Assembly: GCF_000213175.1 (NCBI RefSeq)
Contig: NW_009799179.1
Location: forward strand, 693,713 to 757,712
Length of the DNA: 64,000 bases
Reading direction: 5' to 3'
Source: Neurospora tetrasperma FGSC 2508
Lineage: Eukaryota; Ascomycota; Sordariomycetes; Sordariales; Sordariaceae
Below the pieces are notes generated by a model, which was not told the DNA's origin, ran no database searches, and saw only the letters and a list, made by a program, of their open reading frames with translations. This document shows positions 1 to 10,568 of the stretch, one piece after another. A program made the translations under genes and the position numbers. Positions within the stretch are counted from its first letter, which is position 1. Every line of letters begins with the position of its first letter.

Positions 1-1
1 G

Positions 2-508
2 GGTAGTACCCCCACGAGTTATCACGGGAGCACGGGCTCTACGAGTGGTGCTGTGGGTGGAAAGAGTGTGATACCCATCGCGTCCGCGCCGCCCAAGAGT
101 GCGCCGGGACCTGGGGCTGGTTCAATGTCTCGCCGCGACACGATTAGCTCGAAACGCCAGAGGCGTCACAGCAAGAGCGCCGGAAGCGATCAGCCTGTCA
201 GTGCCGGAGCTGTCAGCAGCAGCGGAATGGACGTTGATAGTCCCGCCAATTCGACGGGATCTAATGAAACAATGCCCACCTTCAACCCCGGCGGTGCCTT
301 TTCTGGGCTTCCCCCAACGACTCAGAGTAGCCTTGGCTTCGGCAATGGGTATATCAACACCCCCCGTCCCATGGTTGGGCCTGGCGGTATGATGGGAATG
401 CCAAACGGCCAAGCTGGTCAGATGATGGGTGCGAGCAGCAGCAGTGGGCCTGGTAGCGGCCCTTCTCGTACTGGAGCCGAGTGGGAATGGCTCACAATGA
501 GTCTTTAA
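2..508 (+). CDS. nit-2: NIT2 nitrogen regulator (AreA-type GATA factor), C-terminal part
   Basis: Open frame entering from the left edge and ending at TAA 506-508, giving the last 168 residues. The segment is rich in Ser, Gly, Pro and Met with a basic patch (KRQRRHSK) and ends in EWEWLTMSL. That ending is the conserved tail of AreA/NIT2 global nitrogen activators; in N. crassa the last dozen residues bind the co-repressor NMR and so mediate nitrogen metabolite repression. The GATA zinc finger, which carries the DNA binding, lies outside the window to the left. NIT2 is about 1036 residues (from memory), so this would be roughly residues 869-1036. No intron is visible in this part. Identification rests on the tail motif and on dbf-2 nearby. 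Confidence 0.9.
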   Translation, partial: GSTPTSYHGSTGSTSGAVGGKSVIPIASAPPKSAPGPGAGSMSRRDTISSKRQRRHSKSAGSDQPVSAGAVSSSGMDVDSPANSTGSNETMPTFNPGGAFSGLPPTTQSSLGFGNGYINTPRPMVGPGGMMGMPNGQAGQMMGASSSSGPGSGPSRTGAEWEWLTMSL

Positions 509-2201
509 TGTGGAGGCCACGACACATGCGACATCGTTTTATGTTTTATCATTATGACACGCTTCTTCTCGCGATATATTTCATTTTTGGATGGCTTCCT
601 CTGTCAGTCTCTTACGTTATGGATTTTTCTTTGAGAGTTGCAGCAATCGGGGACTTTGGAATTCACACAAGGCAATGGGGCATTATGGTGTGGCAATGGC
701 ATAGACGGTCTTGATTTTTGCTTTTTACTCTGGCCGGGGGAAACGGTACGGCCGTTCAAGCTGTCAAGTTTCGAACGACAGCTTTTCTAAACATTTCTCC
801 CCCGCACGTCTCATTTCCTGGTACACAAAGCGTTGATAGAAGAAGGAGGCGGGTTGATGAGGATGGGACGAGAGGCCCAGGAGGGGCGGGGAAAGATGGA
901 GATGGGAAGCTGGGGACGCGCACCTGCATTTCAACAAGACACCATTGCCAGCGATTGTCGGCCGGGAACTCTAGCCTCCCGACCATGAAAGTGCTATGTT
1001 GACACCCGGCTGTTGAACGGAGAAGAGCGCGATGACAGCAGAAGATAAAGGACAAACCAAGGCAACTTCGGGGTGGAGCATACATCTGCTTTGGGCGTTC
1101 TTTGGTGGACGAAGTCGACAGTTGGAGAGAAGAAGAGAAGGAAGCAGATGACATGATGGGGATGGGTCTTGACGGAACGAGCCTCGCCATTGTTTATACC
1201 GACTTACTAGCGATGCTCGCTTGATGCTCTCGATGATGTGGATGGCTGCTGGGCTGAAGTTTCAAGTCCCGCGCGTCTACGCTTTTTTGTCCATATACGA
1301 GAAAGATGATGATACCCGGAATTTTTCTTTTTCAAGCTTGGCTCTTCTTTCCTGGCTGGATTGTTGTTTACGATAGGCAGATACCATCAATGGAGAATAC
1401 TAAGCATGCAAATCTAATGTTGCCTCTAACGGTCACCACTGCTGTTCAACCTGACTACCAAAGATTCACAAGGGTAAAATGGTCACGGTACGTGTTTGGA
1501 AAAGCTTTTATGTCAAAAACCACAATGACAAAGTCCTGACCATAAGTCAATCAATCTGCAATGAAGAACAGGGTGATTGGGGTTTGCAGAAGATGCTCTT
1601 TTCTTGGTGAATCTGAGCCCTTATGTCCCGCCCGGACATCTAGCGAAGAGACGGCGAGTTCCTTCCGAAGCCGCAAAAAAAGTCCATAACTCCATGGCAT
1701 GGTATCACTTAGATAGTATGAAACACACAGTGAGAACAAAATGTGAACTGCTACACCGCCCGACGAAGGTGTCCATGGTTGGAGGTTGGAGGTTGAGGCA
1801 TCCGGACTTGGAACTGTGACGGAGTGTGTGATGCGTTGCGAGCACGGGAGATCTGTTGTTTTTCGGAGCGCAATGAGGGATGTGCTGTGTCCGGCCGGGG
1901 CTGTGGGCTTGGTTGTTTATCGGAAAAACACTGGCTTTTAGTGGAAAAGGGCTATGCTTCATCATGATCAATGCTTCATACTTCCAAACCCGTCTAACAT
2001 AAGATGCCACCCCGTCACCCCGCCCTTGATCAACTACCTCCCCCTCCCCTGATGAAGCCATGCAGACCCATTTCGTGAAAAAAACCGCAAAATCATGCAT
2101 GCATATGCAACCGTAACAAATAATGGAAAGGGCAAAAAGCACATGAACAAAGACAAACTCTCTTGAAAGATGTGACGATACCCATCCTAAAATCAAACAC
2201 A
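509..2201. other. nit-2 3' flank, convergent intergenic region
   Basis: About 1.7 kb between the nit-2 stop and the stop of the MFS gene on the other strand. It must hold both 3' untranslated regions. Short open frames occur on both strands but none has gene-like composition or a recognisable motif. I see no RNA gene or repeat in it. Confidence 0.6.
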
Positions 2202-4513
2202 TCAAATCCTCTCCAACCCCCAACCTGCCCAACTCCTCCGCACTCTACCCCCCATTTCCCTCCAAGTCTTTTTCTCCTTCCACCACCCCTTCACACTCAA
2301 CAGCTTCCTAACCTGGAATCTTCTCAAGCCATCATCTCCCTCTCCCACTACCGCAGCCGCAGCCGCTGCCGCTACCTCAGCCTCCGAGCCCTTCATCACA
2401 CTACTCATCTCAAGAACAACGCTACGACGAACAAATACCAAACCAACCATCCCCACCCCAAACGTAACACCCACAAACACCACCAATCCCCAGTATCGTC
2501 CCCGACAGGCAGTGACGAGGTGCGCACCGATAGGTATCCCAGCCATACTCGCCAGACTAATCAAGGTGTATAAACTGCCGAAGAACTGCCCGAATCCATC
2601 ATTTCTGTTGTTGTTCTTATTCTTGTTCTCGTTCTTGTTGGTGGTGGCAGTGGCGCAGACAAGAGAAGAAACCAAAACAGGTTCCACCCCCAGAACCGCA
2701 CCGCTAGATAAACCAAAGAGAACAGCAAAGGCAGTGAATCGCGAAGGAGACATGCCTGTTCGTCCTGGATGCAGGAGGGGCGGTAGCAAGATTGCTAGGA
2801 GGGTGAGTGTGGCGAGGAGGGAGAAGAGGATGGTTGTGTTGAAGGGGCCGAGTCCTCTCCCGCCGGTTTTGGATTTGGATTTGAGATGCGTGGTGGAAGA
2901 GGAGGGGAAAAAGGGAAAACCGGAAGATAGGAGTCCGGCGAGAAGGCGGCCAAAAATGGAAGAAATGTTGACTACAAGAGTGGTGGTGCGGAAGGTGGAG
3001 GAGAAGGAGTAGCCTTGGGAATAAAGAGAAGTGGCGGAGAGGTAGGTGGTTGTTGTGTAGATTGAGAGGTGGATTAGTAGGAGAGAGAGGAAGAGGAGGG
3101 TGTAAGAAGGAGAGAAGAAGAAGGGGGTTAGGGAGGAGTGGATCGTGCTGCTGGGTTTGCCACTTGTTGTTGCTGTCAAGGAGGGGGTTGCTGATGCTGA
3201 TGTTGATGAGGAGGGGCCGCCAGCCATAGACGTGGTAGAATCAGCTGAGCCTGGCTTCTTCCCCTTCTTCCCCGGCGAAGATAAAGTAGGAGATGTCGGT
3301 ACCGAAGGGGCAGGTGATCTCACAGAAGGAGGAGAGCGGATCAAGAAGTTGGCGATGACGGCCAGGAAGAAGTAGATGAGTCCTAGCGTGCGGATAGTCC
3401 ATGGCCAACTGACCTCGTGAAAGAGGTTTCGAGTGGCATAAGGGAAGACGATGCCGGCCGTGGGACCGGCGGTGGTGGCAAGGCTGGTCGCAAAGGTGTA
3501 GTATTCCGGAGAGCGGCCGAAGAATTGGTGGATGGTGACGAGAGAGGGGATGAAGAGGAAGGTGGATGTTAGGCCGGAAAGGATGGCGAAGGCAAGGAGA
3601 ATGGCCCATGTTTCTGTTTTGACCATTGTTAGTGCCATGTCATTTTTACTGTCCTGTCCATGATTCCCGTCTTTCCAGCCCTCACTTCATAGTTTTTCTT
3701 CCCTCGAGGTGATTTGCGACTCGTCCTCTCACACCTCCCACGCCTCTTCGAAGCCCCCCACCCCAAGCAACAGAAAAAGAAAAAGAAAAAGAACTCACCA
3801 CTCCTACAAGCCAGCACCACCAATCCCACCCCCAAAAACACGGTCCCGCTCAAGACCATATACCGCGCCCCAAACCGATCCGACAACGGGCCCACGTACA
3901 TCCCCAAACCCAAACTAACCACAAAGTAGAGAGAGAAAACCCAAGCGAAGGTGCCGTCGCTGATGCTCGCCACTTGCTCGTTTTCCCCCGACAGATAGCT
4001 CTGGCATATCGACAACACGGTCAAAAGCCCAAAGGAGGAGAAAATGGCCAACCAGGCGCCGAAGACGGTGAGCCAGGATCGGAGGGCGTATTTTCCCGTC
4101 ATGAGGGTATCGTCTTCTGCGAAGTTGGGGTCTTCGTGGTGATGGTAAGAGGGGGGGATCACACGGGGGGTTAGAGGGGTGAGGGAGTCGATGGAGGAGG
4201 ATTGGTGGTGGTGATTTTCATCTGATGGTCGGCTGCTGCTTGCGTTACTGCTGCTAGGTTCAGGGTCATCGTGGCCATCTAAGAGTGGGACGACTTGGGC
4301 CTTTCGCGAGGCGGCGGTTTCTGGCATTTTGGGTTTGATGTCTTTTGGGGTCGGGTCTGTGGTGCTGCCTCTGGAAATGGAGGCTGTTGGTGGTGGTTCT
4401 GTGATCGGCACTGATTTCGAGTTGTTGGGTGAGGTCTGTTCGAGATCCAAAGTCAACTCTGAGGTCTTGTTGTCCGCGCCTGGCGGGCCACGAGGGAAGG
4501 AACTGTTGGTCAT
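2202..4513 (-). CDS. MFS transporter, monocarboxylate-transporter-like
   Basis: Two exons, complement(4513..3799, 3613..2202), 708 residues. The 185-nt intron has donor GTGAGT (3798) and acceptor CAG (3614), with a CTAAC branch site about 17 nt upstream of the acceptor. The first ATG in frame is at 4513. Residues 1 to about 150 are a Ser/Pro/His-rich cytosolic tail. Membrane segments then follow: FGAWLAIFSSFGLLTVLSIC, a second helix leading into the MFS loop motif GPLSDRFGARY, and further helices in exon 2 (FAILSGLTSTFLFIPSLVTI and others). A low-complexity Ser/Thr/Lys loop separates the two six-helix halves. The layout fits fungal MCT/SLC16-like permeases (Mch family), which move small organic acids or vitamins at membranes. 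The substrate cannot be told. The gene is convergent with nit-2. Confidence 0.85.
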
Positions 4514-6142
4514 GGATGCGGTGATGAGTGGAATGTTTCCTCGACAAGACAAAAGGGCAAGAAAACGAGAACGTCTTGTGAGGACGTCCCTATGTCGAGT
4601 TCACAGGCTCGAGGGGGACAACCAAATGCTGAAACACTTTAAACAGAAACGAAACGGGAAATGGTTGTTACCTGTCACAGCACGATAGAACGAGATCAAA
4701 CACGGCTGTTTTGTTTGCTCTATGGTCTAGTCTAGTACGTAGGCAGCTATGAAGAAAAATCTCCACAATATCGCGCCGCTGACGAGGGGAACGTGGTGAT
4801 CGGCAAAGAAAGGAAGAAAAAAAAAGGGTCCAGAGCTTGTATGCGCCCACTTTGGATACTCCCGTTGGTTTGAAGACAATGAATGACTGATGTAAGAACG
4901 TGGGCACATGTGGGCTCGACCCGTTGTAAGTGGACAATGGCTCCCTCAGGAACCCCTGCAAATTGGTTCCCGGACTGTGAGCCTAAGGCCTTGTTTGGAC
5001 AAAATCACTAGTGAAACGGAGTCAAAGTCTTCAACACTACGTAGGGGTGCAAATCACTGCTAGGTATGAGGTGCTTAGACAGCCACAATATCAACCAACT
5101 CCTCTTGCACTTGCAGGCACTGACAGTTTGAACGATGTAACGATTTGTCCTGTCATTGTTACTCCGGGAGGGGTTTCCAAGTCACATCCGTGTCACCAAC
5201 CGTCACCAAATGTGAGATTATGTACTCCCGTTGGCGACCCAGGGGCACTTTGGACAGATGCCAACGGTCCCCTTCCCGTCATCTTCCGCATCTTGACAAA
5301 TGATACTTGGAGTGAACCCTTGCCGAGCTCCACGCTCGCTTGCGGGGATGGAGGCTAAGAACTCCGCTGCGTAACTAAGCCTTCGGTGAGGCAGTGTTCC
5401 TCACCTGGCTCCGTCTGTTGGAGCGATGCTGCAAATTGGCATTGACAGTATGTTTCGAATAGCCTTCAAGCTGATTCTTGAGACGAAGGACCCTAACGTA
5501 GCGGCAGGGAATTGTAGAACACGAGGTTGAAGTATCTCTGCGCCCATGCTTAATCGCAACGGCGCTAGGGCTTGCCGAATGGCGGGAACCGTAATGTGCA
5601 GCAGGAAGCGTCGGTATGACTGATTCCAGTCACTGGCGATGTCCCAATTTACCCTGGTGGTGTTCTTTTGTTGTGGGCCTGTCGTGATGGGTCAACGGTT
5701 TCTTTTTCTCCACGGTAAGCCATTTGCTGGGCTGTCCGAGGAAATTGGCCCTGTCCATTCCCTTTTCCGGCTCCAAACCCAACGAGCTGTTTTACGCTGA
5801 GCATGACATCCACGCCGGTGACTCTGAGAAGCGTGTGCTGCATCGGCTGTTGATATCAACGCGGTGCGGCCAAGCAAATATATTGGCCTCGGCTCTCGAA
5901 TGCCAAGGCGGAGCTTAGTCCATCAGCCTGGTTAGCCCCAAGGTTCTCGGCAGTCGTTGTCGCATCGCCAAGGCCGTCGCCAAGTTTGATATGACAGCAG
6001 AGGGACCAGGCCTACTCACAAGGTGGCTTGGAAAACACGGGCCGAAGCGCTTGCTTTGAGATGTAATGTAGGTGTGATGTCGATTGATGAACCATAAAAT
6101 CCCAGACTCCTATTCGCCGCCAAAAAGGGTTCGATGCGGCCT
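4514..6142. promoter_or_regulatory. Intergenic region: MFS promoter and wbp11 3' flank
   Basis: About 1.6 kb. The side near 4514 must contain the promoter and leader of the MFS gene; the side near 6142 holds the 3' end of the WBP11-like gene. Short open frames such as + 5011-5358 have no recognisable features. I see no RNA gene, mobile element or clear consensus site. Confidence 0.4.
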
Positions 6143-7044
6143 CTAATCTTCTTCTTCCGCCTCTTCCATGGTAACTCCACGTGGGCCGGCGCTCTTCTCG
6201 ACTTCCAGCCCATGAGCCGATTGTTCTGCCGGCTGGGAGGTCTTTAGGTAGCCGGCCCTCTCGAGTTCGTCGGCTTCTTCTGGTTCCATGAGACCCCCCT
6301 TGCCCTTGCCCTTTTCCAGCTTCAGCCGGACATTGGTCGGTACGAATGCGCTCACGGCCTCCTTTCTTAGATCGCGGACCATAGGCTTGGCTTCGTACAC
6401 GGTCTTGACCTCAACCACGGGTGTCTTTGGCTTCTCCATCTTCTGGTCTTCTTGTTGCTGCTGATGTCCTCTGCCTTGGCCGAGTGGCTCGTGGTTCGCG
6501 TTTGCAGCCCGTTTTGCCCTGCGCTTGGCATACCATTCGTCTAGGACGTCCTTGGGAATTGGCGGGGGAGTGTCGCGCGGCATCGGGATCCTCTTGACAT
6601 CTTCGGACACGTCGCTATCGCTAGACTCTTCGTCTTCCCGTCGTCGCTTTCCGAGGGCTCCATCGCGTCGCGGACCGTGGCCAAAGGTGGGCGCTTTGTC
6701 GCCTAGTGCCTCTCTGGCCTTCTTGACGGCTTTGAGATCCTTTTCGAGGGCCTCGAGGACCTGCTCTTGATGGGAGGAGAGCTTGCCGTCCGTTTCCTTG
6801 ATCTTTTTTAGGTCGTCGATCTGCTGCTGGATCTTTTCGGGATTTCGTTTCGCGAGCTGTTCATTTCGCCTTGCCTGCTGCTGCGCCTTGCCTGTGCAAT
6901 GTGAGGTTATTGTTAGCATATCGCTTGCGGGTAGGATCCGAATATCGCCTTGTCTTCCTTCTTCCACTTGCCCTTTTTGATTTCCTTTGCCTTGTCAGCT
7001 TTGCGCTGGGCTTGGACTGGGTTGTAGTTTTTCTCCTTGGGCAT
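6143..7044 (-). CDS. WBP11-like pre-mRNA splicing factor
   Basis: Two exons, complement(7044..6972, 6891..6143), 273 residues. The N-terminus MPKEKNYNPVQAQRKADKAK and the following basic helix (QARRNEQLAKRNPEKIQQQI) match the WBP11/Npw38-binding family of nuclear spliceosome-associated proteins. In that family proline-rich stretches bind WW-domain partners and help activate the spliceosome. Later parts are an acidic Ser patch (EESSDSDVSED), a Pro cluster (RDTPPPIPKD) and an acidic C-terminus (EEAEEED). Animal WBP11 is much longer, with extended Pro-rich arrays; this short form is usual for ascomycetes. The only intron that keeps the conserved frame starts with GC (G^GCAAGT, 6971), has a CTAAC branch site and ends CAG (6892). 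The gene is divergent from dbf-2. Confidence 0.85.
6892..6971 (-). other. GC-AG intron in the WBP11-like gene
   Basis: Eighty-nucleotide intron with donor GCAAGT, a CTAAC branch site and a CAG acceptor. The nearby GT (GTGGAA, 4 nt further in) is a poor donor and, with the same acceptor, shifts the reading frame. The GC donor joins ...KEIKKG to KAQQQARR as in homologues. GC-AG introns are a small minority of fungal introns. Confidence 0.75.
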
Positions 7045-8359
7045 TGTCGGTCTTGCTTATCTCGATGGGTAGAGTGGGTTCTTGATGTCTCGACAGTGGT
7101 GATAGCGCAGACAAAAAAAAAAAAAAAAAAACATGGACAAACAAAGGACGGATCGTGGCACCGCAATTTAAACGGATGGAGCTTTCTGGAGCGGAATGAC
7201 GCGTTAAGATAGTGCACGGCTCTGCCAAGAACATTTCACAGCGCGGTCCATGGAAGGAGTTGCGATTGCCAATCCGGTCTGGCACCTATGGTAAGACGAA
7301 GACCCTTCCGGCCCCCCTTCTGACCCCGCGATTTGGGGCCATTGGGGAGCCATTGACACCCAAAGGGCCACTGTCCGTACTCCCGTACCGTACCGCACCC
7401 ACTGACACCCAATTCCCTGGCTCTTTAGATAGGTAGCATCGGTGAATGGCTGCCCGCCCGTTGCCGGGGTTTTTGCTGCGACTGCCCATCCCGCAAGGTT
7501 GTTGATATTCAACCTGAAAGTTGCCCCGCCTTTTTCCCTTGGACCTCTTGCTAGGTGCTTCCCGCTCCTGCCCAACTCAGTTGCCAGGGAGAACTTGTCT
7601 CAGCAAAGGTTCGGTGGCTGCACTTGCCCGTCGCTGTTCATAAAGGAGGAATTGCATGATTTAATTTTCGGTTTCCCGCTGGCGACCAAGATCCGTTTCT
7701 GTCCTCTGACAACAAAAACAACAAACTCTTGACGGCAGTCAGTTGAGTGTCCCTTTTTTGCAACACCACGGACAACGGCACCGCGACGAGCTCACTCCCT
7801 CCCACCAAGAGTCAACAACTGAACAGTCAACACAGACCAACAGCTTTGTACACAGTACTTCTACAACTTACCTACCAAGACCACCAACCCCCCCCGGGCG
7901 CCATTCGAAGTATCGCGGCCGCCCCATCCATCTCAGCTTGTTTTCAGCTGCCTCTTGCAGTCCCGTCTCCATAGCTATCCACCTGGAATCTGTCTTGTTG
8001 CATCTGACAACTCGGCACTCTAATCTTCCATTTATCCTCCTGCATCATTCATCCAAGCTTTCCCACCGCGGCCCTGCTTCGCTTGTCTAGCCTTGCAGCC
8101 GCGCGGACAGTACAGATAAAGGAGACGAGACGACTCCAGCACACCGACTGACTTGACTCCCGCCTCGCTATCCATCCCCACGGTGTTCCCCTGCCCTGTA
8201 CCGCTACTGCAGGTGGAGGCTGAGATCGCCCAAGCAAGTCAGCCCTACCTTGTTCTGTTTGGTCTTTGGATCCGTGCCCGCCAGGAGCACATCTCTCAAC
8301 ACCACCTCAGGAGTACTTTCTCCCCTTATACGTGGTGCTATCTGGCATAGCTTCCAGTC
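7045..8359. promoter_or_regulatory. Divergent promoter region wbp11-like / dbf-2
   Basis: About 1.3 kb between two divergent start codons. On the wbp11 side there is a run of 19 A (7113-7131), about 70 nt upstream of that start codon. On the dbf-2 side, from about 7664 to 8359 the top strand has no ATG at all and is rich in CA and CT, the usual composition of a Neurospora leader. The dbf-2 5' UTR is therefore probably several hundred nt long and free of upstream start codons. No TATA box is evident near either start. Confidence 0.55.
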
Positions 8360-10568
8360 ATGTCTAGCTACTTGACAAACTTCTTCCCTAGCGGCGGGAA
8401 GCAGGATGGTACCAGGCCCCAGACCCCCATGAGGCCGGGCACCTCGAGCTTCGTCAACCCCGTCAGCACACCTCAGGGGAGTCCCAGCAAGAGGACCCTT
8501 CCGCCTGGCGCCAATGAGCTGCCTGCCGCGTTCGAGTCTATGAAGCTTTCAACGCCTACCAAGCTCGCGACGTCATCCAGACCCGGCACCTCATCCAAAC
8601 TCGGGACCCCAAGTGCCCTCGACAGTCCCATCAAGCTCGGCCGTCCCCAGAGTGTGGCCACGCCTCTCTCGCCTGGAAAGAGCAACCTCAAAGACGTGGG
8701 CGATGATACCTTTGAGGACCTCACAGGCAATGGCAGTGCTGTTAGTGTCGTCCACAAGCAGGTGGACAAGAACTTGCCGAAACCTTACCCTGTGCCCACT
8801 CCCAGGAGAAAGGAAAGGGATCAGAACCAGGAGAACACACCACCAGTCGTGACCCGCGATCCCCGCGACCCCCGCGACCCTGCCACTGAGCCAACATATC
8901 AGCGCAGTCATGCTGCCCTCTCCCGACAGGAACTATACCAGACAAGAGAGCGCGCCTCACCCACGGTCAAGAGATTTAACACGTCGAGAGGCCTCACTCC
9001 CGAGGAGCGCGAGCTACTAAACAAGCCCAATGTCAAGCGACTGGTCAACGTGACGCAGCTGTGTAAGGATCATGTTATCATGTTGCTCTTTGCTGGTGCT
9101 AATTGTTGATAGACTTCCTTGACTACTACTTTGACCTGCTCACCTATGTCGGACAACGACAAAACCGTCTGAATGCCTTCAAGGCCGAATTCCCCCCACC
9201 ACCCGAGACCGACGAGGAGACGTACAAGCAGATGTGGCACAAGTACGCTGGTCGGGAACGTGCTAATCTCCGCAAGCGACGAGTGAGACTGCGCCAGGGC
9301 GACTTCCAAATCCTTACCCAGGTCGGTCAAGGTGGATACGGACAGGTCTTTTTGGCCCAGAAGAAGGACACCAAGGAGGTTTGTGCGCTCAAGGTGATGA
9401 GCAAGAAGTTGCTGTTCAAGCTGGACGAGGTGCGACATGTGCTGACGGAGCGAGACATCTTGACAACCGCCAAGAGCGATTGGCTGGTACGCTTGCTGTA
9501 CTCCTTCCAAGATGACAGGAACATTTATCTTGCCATGGAGTACGTGCCGGGAGGCGATTTCCGCACCTTGTTGAACAATACTGGCGTGCTCTCAAACCGG
9601 CACGCTCGCTTCTACATTGCCGAGATGTTTTGCGCGGTCGATGCCCTTCATCAGCTGGGTTACATTCATCGCGATCTCAAGCCGGAGAACTTCCTAGTCG
9701 ATTCGACTGGCCACGTCAAGCTCACCGATTTTGGCCTGGCGGCTGGTTTCCTTGCCCCTGCCAAGATCGAGTCAATGAGGATTCGCTTGGAGAAGGCATC
9801 TGAGACCTCGGTGCCGTTTGGCAAGCCGATGGACCAGCGAACCGTTGCCGAGAGAAGAGAAGGCTACCGGACAATGCGTGATCGGGATACCAATTACGCC
9901 AAGTCGATTGTTGGATCTCCAGACTACATGGCCCCGGAGGTGCTGAGGGGCGAGGAGTACGACTATACTGTCGATTACTGGAGTCTGGGCTGCATGCTCT
10001 TTGAGGCTCTGACAGGTTTCCCGCCTTTCGCAGGATCTACCGCAGACGAGACTTGGCGCAATCTCAAGCACTGGAAGGAGGTTCTCAAGCGTCCGGTCTG
10101 GGAAGACCCCAACTACTTCCTCAGCAACCGGACATGGAGTTTCATCACGACGTAAGTATAGTGTGACAAGAAGATATGGAGCGTAGATGCTAACCAGCTT
10201 ATAGTTGCATCAACTCCCGATCGCGGCGCTTCAACAACATTAAGGATATTTATGCCCACCATTACTTTGCCGAGGTCGACTGGGCCATTCTGCGCGAGAC
10301 TAAGGCTCCGTTCGTGCCCGAGCTGGACTCGGAAACTGATGCCGGCTACTTTGACGACTTCAGCAACGAGGCTGACATGGCCAAATACAAGGAGGTGCAT
10401 GAGAAGCAGCAAGCGCTTGAGGGTCTGGCCGAGCGTGGCGAGGAGATGAACAAGAGTTTGTTTGTCGGATTCACGTTCCGTCATCGCAAGCCGGCGACGG
10501 ATGATGGCGCGAGTCCGAGGAAGCCAATTCCATTTGAGGAGAGCAACAATTTTGGTACGATGCTGTAG
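8360..10568 (+). CDS. dbf-2: NDR-family Ser/Thr kinase DBF-2 (Dbf2/Sid2)
   Basis: Three exons, join(8360..9062, 9113..10151, 10205..10568), 701 residues; both introns (50 and 53 nt) have GTAAGN donors. It is the terminal kinase of the septation initiation network. It acts with the MOB-1 co-activator at spindle pole bodies and septa, and in N. crassa is also linked to glycogen metabolism. Residues 1 to about 215 are a disordered Ser/Pro tail, followed by the NDR helical MOB-binding region (YFLDYYFDLL, about 235-290). The catalytic domain starts near 299: glycine loop GQGGYG 306-311, Lys328, HRDLKPEN 420-427, DFG 440-442. A long insert precedes the activation site Ser499 (AKSIVGSPDYMAPE). The hydrophobic motif FVGFTF carries Thr671. 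Ser104, Ser499 and Thr671 coincide with reported N. crassa DBF-2 phosphosites as I remember them. Confidence 0.96.
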
